Shown here in pieces: positions 1 to 9,400 of a stretch of 43,048 nt of DNA. Position numbers and translations under genes: made by a program. Position 1 is the first letter of the stretch, and every line of letters starts with the position of its first letter. The stretch is from Phellopilus nigrolimitatus (Eukaryota; Basidiomycota; Agaricomycetes; Hymenochaetales; Hymenochaetaceae): positions 1 to 43,048 of the forward strand of contig JAJOHG010000222.1 of the NCBI GenBank assembly GCA_021029095.1. Reading direction: 5' to 3'. The notes under the pieces are model-generated. The model searched no databases. It saw only the letters and a list, made by a program, of their open reading frames with translations, and was not told the DNA's origin.

Positions 1-350
1 ACCGTAACTAATCTGCACTTTCATTGTCTCCGAAGCTTGTTTTCTTGTACAAGCTCGTCGAGGGCGTTGCCTCATCCTCATTTGGTACACACGTCGCGAA
101 TCTCGCCGGGGTTCCTATGGATGTCGTCAAGCGTGCTGAAGTTATCTCATCTGATTTTGCTCGTCAATTCAAGGAGAGAGTCGAAGGGAAGCGTACCTCC
201 ACTCTCCCTCTTGTTGCACAGGCGGATTTTGCATATCTTTTGCGTTTGGCGACTGGTGAGATGCGCCTGCCAGAAAGCAGAATGAGGCAGAGGGAGATTT
301 TGAGGTGCTTGAAAGAGGCTGTCCCGCGTTACGTGCAAGCATCATCTTGA
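1..350 (+). CDS. MSH6: MSH6-like DNA mismatch-repair ATPase, C-terminal exon (5' partial)
   Basis: This is the last exon of a MutS-homologue gene that begins before the window. The coding part starts about base 36: an in-frame stop lies at 9-11, and a branch-point-like ACTAAT (7-12) precedes an AG at 34-35, so the first bases are probably intron. The protein reads FLYKLVEGVASSSFGTHVA near its start, then NLAGVP and VVKRAE. This is the segment at the end of the MutS family ATPase domain, followed by a roughly 60-residue helical tail ending in TGA at 348-350. In the cell MSH6 pairs with MSH2 to recognise base mismatches. The Walker motifs lie outside the window. Assignment to MSH6 rather than MSH3 rests on the THVANLAGVP wording and the tail, so the subfamily is less certain than the MutS call. 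Confidence 0.85.
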
Positions 351-1444
351 CATTTTTCATGCCGACCTATCGCTTTGTTACTGCTTTGCCGCACCCGCTT
401 TAATGCGTCCCAGGCAATTGATGTTATTGCTGTCAATGATCGCTTTCGCTCCTCTAATTGTACCTGTCGCTAGTTCTTATGCCTTACCACAGCTGACTGC
501 TACCCCAACTAATCATATTATCGTTTTCCTCCGCCTCATGTGTAAGTGAACTTTGTTTGAAAGGGTACTGTCACTTCTTTATAGCCAATAGCTCGAGTGT
601 CCTCGCCGGGTAGGCTGCCAAGATACGTCCCTTGAGAGATGAGAATTATAAACGCAATATCAGCCACTTCTGAATGAGTGTAAATTCAATACTGCTCATG
701 TCCTTGCCTTCCATGAATAGGCTCAAAGACCAGGATGGTTGGAGATAGGTTGTCTAGCCTAACTAAAACAAATAAGAACCCACATGTGATCATGTCGTTG
801 GAACAATTGCCTCAACTCCAGCAAGTTTCAGAAGGATATCATAATCGTCGCTCTCATCTAGTACAAGTGCACGAAGAAAATTCGTTTCTTTTCCGAGGAA
901 GTTCTTCACGCTGTGAACTTGATTACCTTCCCAGCGTCAAGGACGATTTTACACAGGATTATAGGCCAAGTTCATCGAATACATATAAACAACCTACTTT
1001 ATCCTAATCGATGATAGTTAGTTGTAAACGGTGGGCGATACTAGGTGATGAACACAGCAATCCCGAATTGAATTTAGACGTCGCGAAAAGCCTTGGTCCG
1101 AAGATGAGTTTACCTGCACGTGGTTAAATATTGTCTTGGATTTGTACTAATACTACTATTCGAGGCACCGCGAGGTAATTTTCAGCACCCTCACTTCGAA
1201 GAAAGCAAGCTTTGTTGGAGAAGAAAGTTTACGGCAAGGCTGTATAATGACGTATGAGTCCCCCGGCTAGCGGAGAAATAAGACAACAAAGGGGCTACGC
1301 AGATAACCCGTGTGGCGCTACAGCCATTCTGTGAGTATATACATATACAAGAACTCATACGGTTAACACTTAGTAAATCGCAGTCACCATTAAATCCAAA
1401 ATGATACAAACCACTGGGAACCATACCGAATCAGAGTGCTTGCT
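351..1444. other. Intergenic region between MSH6 and the P450; contains an ABC-transporter relic
   Basis: About 1.1 kb without an intact gene. Bases 351-740 and 1110-1444 show no recognisable coding exon, and the short open frames there match nothing I know. The middle part (about 741-1060) is a decayed copy of the 3' end of the ABC transporter gene found at 6420-6660 (separate entry). The interval probably also holds the 3' ends of the two convergent genes, MSH6 (+) and the P450 (minus). I see no clear polyadenylation signal. Confidence 0.6.
741..1060 (-). pseudogene. Relic of the 3' end of an ABCC-type ABC transporter gene
   Basis: Read alongside 6340-6660, this stretch is collinear. Both copies share CGTCGCTCTCATCT (848-861 and 6459-6472), CCCAGCGTC (931-939 and 6540-6548), a GCCAA.TTCATCG block, and a TCGATGAT block. 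In the intact gene these encode the last two exons (Walker B/H-loop end and C-terminal helix) and the intron between them. The intron-derived bases are also present here, so the copy arose at DNA level rather than from mRNA. Substitutions and small indels destroy the reading frame. The flanking bases before the gene end (an ACACATGT-like block) also align, so the duplicated unit included 3' flank. I judge similarity by eye at roughly 65-75 percent. Confidence 0.75.
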
Positions 1445-3732
1445 CTAATTTCTCGACGTCAATACAACAGGCAATCTGCCATTCTTCATGGTGAGCCAGT
1501 CCTCCAGCTTCGTCTCCCATTCACGCGGGTCGTAGCCGCTGGCGAACCGGATTTCGAAGCGCTGAATAAGCAGCGCGACGACCATGCGCAGCTCCGTAAG
1601 CGCCAGATTGCGCCCTGCACAGTTCTCGGGACCATACGAGAAGGGGATAAAGGCCGCCGTGTTTGTGATCACCTCCAGGTCATCCGACTCCAAGTTTGTG
1701 GTGATCTCTGTGGCTTGTTTTCCCGCACGCTTCGCGGCGTTCTGACGCAGCCAGCGCTCCGGCCAAAATGCATCGGGCGAAGGATGGAAGTAGCGTGGGT
1801 CGCGATGAAGAGCGTACGGTGGAATGAAAACAGCAGTGCCTTCTGGAAGGAACCTGTTAACAGCACACATAAGTAAATGGGCGATTGAGCAAGGTGTGCT
1901 TCCGCACCTGTCTCCTACCCATTTCCCTCCACTTCCAGCTTCTGGAGCACGCTGTATGGAGGTGGCCACTGCCGGCTGGAGGCGCAACGATTCGTTACTT
2001 TTACGTTATTTGTCAATAAGGTCCTAGCGATTCGAATATAGACAATAATCTCACATAACCGCGTTCAGGAATGGCATTCCAATGAGCTTTGTGGCATCGA
2101 AAGGATCGCCCTCGCCAGGCGGGAAAACCGCGTCTACCTCCTTCTGAAGTCGCTTGTAGTCATCTGGATGCGTGAGCAGATAGTAGAAGATACCGCCGAG
2201 CGTGGAAGACGTCGTATCAGAGCCAGCAACGATAGCGAGCGCGCCGTTCGAGATGATTTCTGCTTCTGTGGGCGGCGTCTTCTCGACCCCGTCTTCGTCA
2301 ATCTACAAGTCCGGACGTAAGCATACCTATTCTCATTTGATTCAACGCAAACTCTGGGAAGGTAAGGCTTACGAGATAGAAAAACAAATCCCGCAGTAGA
2401 GACCCATTCTTCCGACGCATCCTCGCTTTTTCAAAGCAGAATTCACGGAAGCTGTCTACATTTTTTGTGAGGCGAGGGATCTTGAAGAGGAGTTGCGCCA
2501 ACCACGGAAGATGGTGTAGAATTGCAAGAGATCTGAAGGTGACGATGAGCTACATCTTTCCGAAGTATCAGAGATACAACGCACTCCATCGCAGTTTGTA
2601 ACATCGTAAATACTCCTTCATTATCTCCACCATTGCGCATGAGCTCGAAACCGCCCCCAAAGCTGTGGAAATAAAGAGCGTTCATTAAAGCTATAACAGT
2701 TTGAGAAAGTCGCCATCCTTACGCCATGTCACCCATGAAATCCGTCCTGTCGTGAAATAGTCAATACCCAAATTTGATACTCGAGATCAAGCACTTACGC
2801 AAAGAAAATGAACCAGGCTGCCAAGTCGACTCCGGTCTTACGCTTCTCCAATTCTCCCACAAGCTGCAGAGCACGTCGCACTACGAGTGGCTCGTATCCT
2901 TTGACGCCTGCTGTATTGAACGCACGATTCCACGGCTTTCGGCGCCGCACATGCTCGTGCGCGGTACGAATTGCGATGAGCGATGGTGTAGTACCAGGAC
3001 GGGAACGAACCGACCAAACTAAGTCGACGTGGGGCACAGTCAGAACAATAAAAACAAATCAAAATTCTAGCTGAAGGTATGCTACTCACTCGGTCCTTTC
3101 GCCATGCCGTTTGCTCCTAGAATATCTGGAAATACACTCGCATCTATTATCGAGAGTTCATTCGGTCCTAAACGTTGGGGTTTCAGAAGGTGTTTTTGTA
3201 AACGTCGGGCTGGAAACAAGAATGGAAGCGCATCAACACACCAGCACGGACGTATGGTCCATATCGATCATGAAGCTGTTTGTGATAAATGTGATTCGTT
3301 CCTTTCGCCATCACCCATGCGGCCCAGAACTTTGAGACCTTCGCGAGTAACGGACCCGGGTACTGTGCGAGCGGGTGCCACGGGGAAAGGCGATAGACAA
3401 CTATGCTTATCACCAACGCTGAATAGAACAAGGCGAACGAGCTTAGACATGCAAGGAAAACAGACTGGAAGTGTTCGACGAAGAAAAGCACAGGAAGAGC
3501 GGGAGCAAAAACGAGTAGGAAAGAGTTAGCAAAGAGATGACGCGCTTCGATCTCGTATCGCTTGTAGACTGCATGTATGACCTGCAAACACGATATCGGA
3601 GATTAGCAATTTGTCAGGAGACGAGGAGAGACCAATACTTGCTAGAGCACACGCGACGTCCAGGAGAAGCGCATCACGAAGTGGAAGGTGTGGCAAGTCG
3701 AACGCAGGGAGCGCCGTGGTAGCCACTGGCAT
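1445..3732 (-). CDS. Cytochrome P450 monooxygenase (E-class, membrane-anchored), intact
   Basis: Minus-strand gene of at least nine exons. Boundaries I can place: 3639-3732, 3243-3568 (donor within a base), 3090-3167, 2799-3018, 2723-2746 (24-nt microexon), 2585-2662, 2373-2532, 2055-2302, 1908-1997 and 1445-1853. All junctions keep frame. The start MPVATTALPAF is followed by hydrophobic segments, then a proline-rich YPGPLL hinge. Diagnostic motifs are all present: I-helix AGSDTTSS, K-helix ExxR as NESLRLQP, PERW region FWPERWL, and haem loop FSYGPENCAGRNLA with the cysteine ligand. It would sit in the ER membrane and insert one oxygen atom using a CPR partner. The substrate is unknown. Similar layouts occur in the large fungal CYP67-like families, but I do not assign a family. 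It lies amid relics of other P450 copies and near an ABC transporter. Confidence 0.92.
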
Positions 3733-4179
3733 GCTGCTAGGTCAGTACTTTTATCAGACTCGTTTGAAGGCAACAGAAATCCACGGGCTCTTCAAGGAGT
3801 CCAGATGGGCTGAAGAGAGAAGTCGAGTTTCTCGACTGCTTATTTATACCGGCATGGGTGCTGGTTCGGCAATAGGGCATACGCAATCACGAGGGCCCAG
3901 CAGAAACTGACAAACTTCCATCTGACACCGACTGTAACCGAGAGGAAGAATGCAGCCGGAGCGGGCAATGCCGTCCTTCTTACATATATCACTCGGCCAT
4001 CGGTCCCCGGTCATACAGGGTCGTAAAAAAAATGTATGTTTAACTTTGCCATCAGTCAATATTGACTACGTACTCCACCCAATCGCTCACTCGCGATTCG
4101 TTAATCATGAGGGTGCTTGATTTTATGGAGATTTACTTACAAGCAGCGCGGTCGGTCTAACATCACAAGCAGGTCCATC

Positions 4180-4420
4180 ATATCCTCCTTTCTCCTGCGC
4201 GAGTCTTACTGCATGGGCAACGCGACAATATCCCGCATTTCTGATCGCGAATGCGAGATTCTTGCCAATACAACTTGCATAGCCTGCTGAAAATGATGAC
4301 CGTGGCCAGGTTTCACGACCGTCGCAACGTTAGAGAGCTCGTTTGACTTTCCCCATGAGAAACCAATATCCAGAAATTTTGCAGTGCCAAACAGGAGTGC
4401 TGCCATGAGAAATCAAGGGA
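4180..4420 (-). pseudogene. Relic of a P450 haem-binding exon (copy 1)
   Basis: On the minus strand, around 4300 down to 4190, the reading FSAGYASCIGKNLAFAIRN can be seen. It matches the P450 haem loop FxxGxxxCxGxNLA except that the second glycine position reads SCIG as in CIGKNLA-type P450s. Beyond it, the expected L-helix is disrupted, the frame drifts, and no neighbouring exons (ExxR, PERW) are readable upstream. It is therefore a broken fragment, not an exon of the gene at 1445-3732. It resembles the second relic at 6035-6230 in both the loop and the upstream flank. Confidence 0.6.
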
Positions 4421-5174
4421 AGGAAGAAAGCGTGTTGCCAACGAAGCTTGCCAACAGACATAGCCGCCGGAGCAATGGGGTAACGTGCAGGGCAGACGTG
4501 CAACACCAGCGTCCACGCAAGTCCACTCCGAATCTCAGCGACTTGTGCAGTGTGAGACAAGCGAAGGGATCGCGCCTAAATTGACCATGCGGCGGGACAC
4601 GGTATTTGGAGAGCGCGAATGGCGGACGAATGTCCGGGCAGCCGCACGGGTTCGCATCAGCTCAGGTCATAGTTATGACAGTTTCACCGGAATCAAAGTC
4701 GACTTACATAATTCTGCTATGATTCTGTCTGCGGAAGCAAACTTCGTCCTGATAAGCACCCATACACTCCTGGCTAGTATGTTCAAATACTGACCTCACT
4801 TGACAGTCCGAATCTTTCGCTATCTATCTAAAGATATAATACTTGAACAGGTTCTGTTACCTTAATGGATGCAAACTTGCCGCGCAGAAAAGGGATCTCC
4901 AGCCTATGAATATACCTCGCAAGAGTACAACATGGCTAGAACCACCAAGGCTCAATGAGCAGCCCCCATGTAAGTATGCGCAAGATCCAACATTTTCGGA
5001 TAAAACACTGAGCGCTCTGCATGGTTACCTCTGATATATGTTTCCCTTGACAGTTAAGCACTCTTAGGCACCCTATAACATGCTTTGCTTTCATCGGTAT
5101 CCCGGGACTCCATTCTCAATAACTTAATCTTTGGACTCAATGGCAAATCATCGATTTTTATTTTATTTTGACTT

Positions 5175-5340
5175 TGTGCTGTACTAATCGGTGCGTGGCG
5201 AGCTCTCTTATTTACCAAAACGGAATGCCAATGGCCATTTGTTAGATTTCGCTCTACTTAGGTCCTGTCAAAAAGGTCCGAAGACAGATGATAAGGAGGA
5301 TTTAGAGTTGCAGATCGACAGAAGATCGACATCACTCCTT
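5175..5340. repeat. Direct repeat, left copy
   Basis: Near-copy of 6185-6333. Both share GAATGCCAATGGCCATT, then TTACTTAG or CTACTTAGG, CTCCTGTCAA or GTCCTGTCAA, and GGAGGATTTAGAGTTGCAGA, followed by a CGACAG block. The left copy carries about 20 extra bases (around 5276-5295) relative to the right copy. No coding meaning is evident. It looks like flanking DNA that travelled with the duplicated P450/ABC material. Confidence 0.8.
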
Positions 5341-6034
5341 AAGTAATCGGGATTGATTGATCCCGTCTATACTTTGTTTCTCCCTTTTCGTCCAATGAGT
5401 GGATTTGTTGTAGAGAATCCAGAGTGCCTTTATTATACTGTTGTGGAGAGATGATCCTGTGCGTCAATATATCTGGATTTTAAGACGAACGTCATAGTTA
5501 TCGACTTCTTATAGCTGTTGGCAAAAATAATGGCAGCCGCGGGTCAGATTTGAATTGAAATGGGTCGCCATCATAATTCGGACTTAGCGAAGTTTCTGTA
5601 CGCTTAGTAATATAAAGGTCCCACTTTCATTGAAACATTGTTTCAAAACCTTTTTGACAAGAAAATTCACTCAACAAATACGCATTTAGAGACGTCCAGA
5701 TGTTTAGCGGCATATAAACAATATAATAAATGACAATATATAACTTAGGACTGGTCAACAAACAAGAGGACGTTGGGCGAGAAATTGACAATTACTATGA
5801 TTATGCAGGTGCACATTTTCCTCTCGCATCTGTACATGATGTGTATTTACTCTAGGTACCTTCTGGTGCATTTAGGCAGCTCTGTGTTGGACAAAACAAC
5901 GAAGATGCTGAGTCGAGCATCCAACGCGCGTTGGAATCTTGCTAAATCAGAATTGCAATGTAAGTTCATTTCATTTCAATCCCGCCATTAATTTTGCAAA
6001 CAACTGTAAACTCTACCAACATATCGTCCTTTCA

Positions 6035-6230
6035 TCTGTGCTGCTCGTCCTGCATAAGCAACACTACAACAGCTCCCACCTCTGCTCGTGAATGCAAGAT
6101 TCTTGCCTGAGCAACATTCGCATTGGCCGACTCAGAATGGGGCCAAAGCGGCCAACGTAGTGACACAGTCCCTGAGAGCTTCTGAAGATTTTGCAAGGGC
6201 CAAACTGCGACTTGCCTTAAATCTCTCAAA
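6035..6230 (-). pseudogene. Relic of a P450 haem-binding exon (copy 2)
   Basis: On the minus strand, around 6125 down to 6085, the reading CCSGKNLAFTSRG resembles the P450 haem loop CxGKNLA. A stop codon lies just upstream in that frame and the preceding FxxG is gone. The flank around 6160-6205 (CCCTGAGAGCTTCTGAAGATTTTGC-like) aligns loosely with 4350-4400 beside the first relic. No further exon can be read. It abuts the right copy of the direct repeat and the 3' end of the ABC transporter gene. This suggests an ancestral order of P450 next to ABC transporter. Confidence 0.5.
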
Positions 6231-6333
6231 ATGGAATGCCAATGGCCATTCGCTAGATCTCGGTTTACTTAGCTCCTGTCAACAGAAGGAGGATTTAGAG
6301 TTGCAGAACGACAGGCGACCGACAATACTCTAA
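6185..6333. repeat. Direct repeat, right copy
   Basis: Partner of 5175-5340, about 1.0 kb away in the same orientation. The best matching core is 6232-6320. It lies just downstream of the ABC transporter stop, and further 3'-flank bases (6340-6420) also have a counterpart at 741-800. So this flank has been copied at least twice within the window. Confidence 0.8.
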
Positions 6334-6419
6334 AAACGCTAACCGGAACCAATTGGTTTTGGACAAAAATAAGGATCCACACATGTCACATGTATATATG
6401 TTTCGGAAACGGAAATAAT

Positions 6420-9400
6420 TCACTGTACCCCGGCAAGTTTTAGAAGGGCATCACGGTCGTCGCTCTCATCTACAAGGGCACGGAGAAGACCGCTCTCTTT
6501 CTCGAGAAGTTTCTTTGGATTGTCAAACTCAACCAGCTGCCCAGCGTCGAGAACCATCTGGGGTGAAATTATCAGCCAAATTCATCGGTGCAACATAACA
6601 GCTTACTATTTTATCATAGTCGATGATGGTCTGTAAGCGATGCGCAATGGTGATGAGCGTCGTGTCCTTACTAAATTCCGTGCGCAAGGTCTTCTGGATG
6701 GCAATGTCGGTATTGTAATCTACAATTGACCTTTCTTTAATCTTCATCTCAACATAAATACTACTCAATTGCTTACCTATGGCAGCCGTAGCCTCATCGA
6801 GTATGAGAAGCTTACTTCTTCGGACGATAGCGCGCGCAAGAGCGATGATCTGGCGCTGGCCCATGGAGAAATTCGTTCCGCCGCTCTCCACAATGGTATC
6901 CAGTCCTATTTTCTCGTTCGCGTTCTTCTGACTGTTGTCCGAGTTTTCCTCTGCACCAGTACCATTCTGATTTGTCTGATCAACCTGCTGGCTATCGTGC
7001 TGTTTCGAAACAGATTCCTTCACATCGAAAAAGCCCGCCGCGCGTAGGGCATCGTTTAAGGATGCATCATCAAGATATCCCCATGGATCAAGGTTTTCAC
7101 GCAAAGTGCCATGAATGAGCTCAGGCTGCTGCGGGATAAGCGTGATATTCGAACGCAGCGCATCCAGGTTCATTTCGTCCGTTGCGAGGCCGTCGAAGTA
7201 CACCTTACCAGTCGTCTTAATGGCCCGGAGCAAAGCCAAAGCGATGCTGGACTTTCCTGCAGAAAGACAGATAAATATGAAACGACAGACGTGCAGAAAT
7301 GACAACCTACCAGCACCAGTTCTTCCGACTGATTACGCGAAAACAAAATTCAATGAGAATTTCTCTTCGATGAAATTAGCTAAGTGACTAACCAATTCCC
7401 ACACGTTCGCCAGATTGTACTTCAAACGAGATATCGCGCAGAACCTTGGGTGAGTCTAGAGAAGTAGACTAAATACGTTGGAGGTTATAAACTCGTTGAT
7501 CGCACTAACCGTCTGAGTATCGAGCCGATAGGTTTTCAACTCGGAGATTCCCACTCGACGGCCAATACGCAGGAGGCTTTCCTCCGTCAGCTGGTTTCGG
7601 CTCGTGTTCGATGCGCAAGAATTCGAGCATTCGTTCAAGACTGTGGAATAATGTATAAATGAGCGTTTGACTACATAGTTACGCCCAGAATACGACATAC
7701 CTGTTAGCTAAGAATGAATGATTCTTTAGTAATTTGACTGAACAAAATCAGATAATGCTGACCTTGAATCTCTAGAAGGTTGTGATACCGAACCCAAGAG
7801 AGAATTAAGCGAGTAAAGGATAAAACCATGGACAGCGTGAAACCTGCGAAGCCTGCTTCTACTCGTCCTCCGTAAACAAGGTAGACAGACACGACTCCGG
7901 AAAAGATTGCGCCTAAGCTATCCACGCGAATGGACACCCATCGACTAATAGCTTGAAATGTAAGCGCTGTTCGAGTGTACTTGTTAATGCGCTTTTGGAG
8001 TTCGGAACGGAAAAGGTCCTGTGCGTTGTAAGCTCTGATTGACGCTGTCGTACTTTGGTCAACCAAAGAATATGAATACACTGGTGAAAGAGCGTACGCA
8101 GGCTGGACAAAGCAGTCCCGACTTGTGTCATAACGGGGCCTTTTGCATTACTACAGACGTTCAGTATCAATAGCCAGTGTGCATATGTTAGTGACACTTA
8201 CCTCATCTCTCGCCTTACGCATATTTGGCATTTCAGATAGACGCGACCGAGGAAACCTCCAGAGATGGCGACAACGAGACCTGGTATTAGTGCATACCAG
8301 CCGACCATGAATACAGACGCAAAGAAGAGGCAAATAAGGTTGATCGTGTTCGACATGAAAGAAACTGCCATACGCGCAAGCTGGTCGTCGATAATACTTA
8401 TATCCTGTGTGCACCTGGAAAATATGCTATGAGAACCTGAAGCAATTAGACCGCGAATCGAAAAGCACCTCGTGACGATCCGTCCAACCGGCGTTATATC
8501 CAGCCATCTGAACCAACCAGAGTGAGCGTACATCCAAGTACTTGGTACAATAAAATCACTTGCCTGAACGGGGCGCTAAAAATACTTTCAAGAAGGCTAG
8601 AATATATAACTTTCGAAGCTCGCAGAGATCCCAGAATCCAGATAATATATGATACAGAATCGAAGAGATATCCAGAGAGGTTAGCCAACGCGTAAAATCC
8701 AAGATATCTATGGAGTATTGGGAAGTAAGCCCTGCGTCATTGTGAGGAAACGCATCTGCTCACTTCAGTACGGGCACCTCCGATGCCGGATGTTTTATGT
8801 ACTGGTTCGACCAATAGCCTACGAACCATACTTGGAAAATCATTCCCAATATTGCAACCCATCTAGTTCCGAGAATCAATGTCCAGATCAACGGGCCGCC
8901 GACGCCACCAACGTAAAGCATGGTCGCCGCTATCTCCACACGGCCCATCGCTTTCTCCTCAGCAACGACAAGCTTCCCCGTAGACTTCCTCGTGTCATCT
9001 TTGTCTTTCTTGTCACCATCCAGCTTAGTTTCGATGTCTTCCTCGATTGCCTCGCGTTCCTTTTCCGCCTGGGCGCGCAAACGCGTGTCCTTCTTCAGGA
9101 TCTCAGAGACAGGACCCTGCGCAGAAACCTTCCCTTGCCTCCCAAGGACCACAACGTGCTTTGCGATGGATGCGGTGAGAGCAATGTTGTGCGTGACGAG
9201 AAGGACCGTTCGTCCTTGAACTAGGTCGCCTTGAAGGGCCTTGTTGGCAATCCATTTTGCTGTGTGGACATCAAGTGCGGCCAAGACATCGTCAAGCAAG
9301 ATAATCGAAGCCGGGGAGTACAGGGCACGAGCAAGCGTTACGCGTGCCTGATTTATTGTCAGCCTGGTTCTTAAGTGAAAAACAAATTGATCTATACACC

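Larger units (their letters stand above)
3733..6419. other. Long gene-poor interval filled with decayed P450 and repeat material
   Basis: About 2.7 kb between the P450 start and the ABC transporter stop. It contains two P450 haem-site relics and one direct repeat, entered separately. At about 3850-4000 on the minus strand a short hydrophobic reading stretch (with residues VGVRWKFVSFCWALVIAYAL) is open but has stops on both sides and no partner exons. It could be the remnant of a membrane protein exon. Bases 4590-5170 and 5345-6030 are AT-rich with no coding signal I can support. The P450 promoter should lie within 3733-4100. Confidence 0.6.

Noticed and set aside
3844..4059. Possible extra membrane-protein exon upstream of the P450
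   Set aside because: A hydrophobic reading of about 38 residues exists, but it is bounded by stops and has no splice partners or family match; mentioned only inside the intergenic entry.
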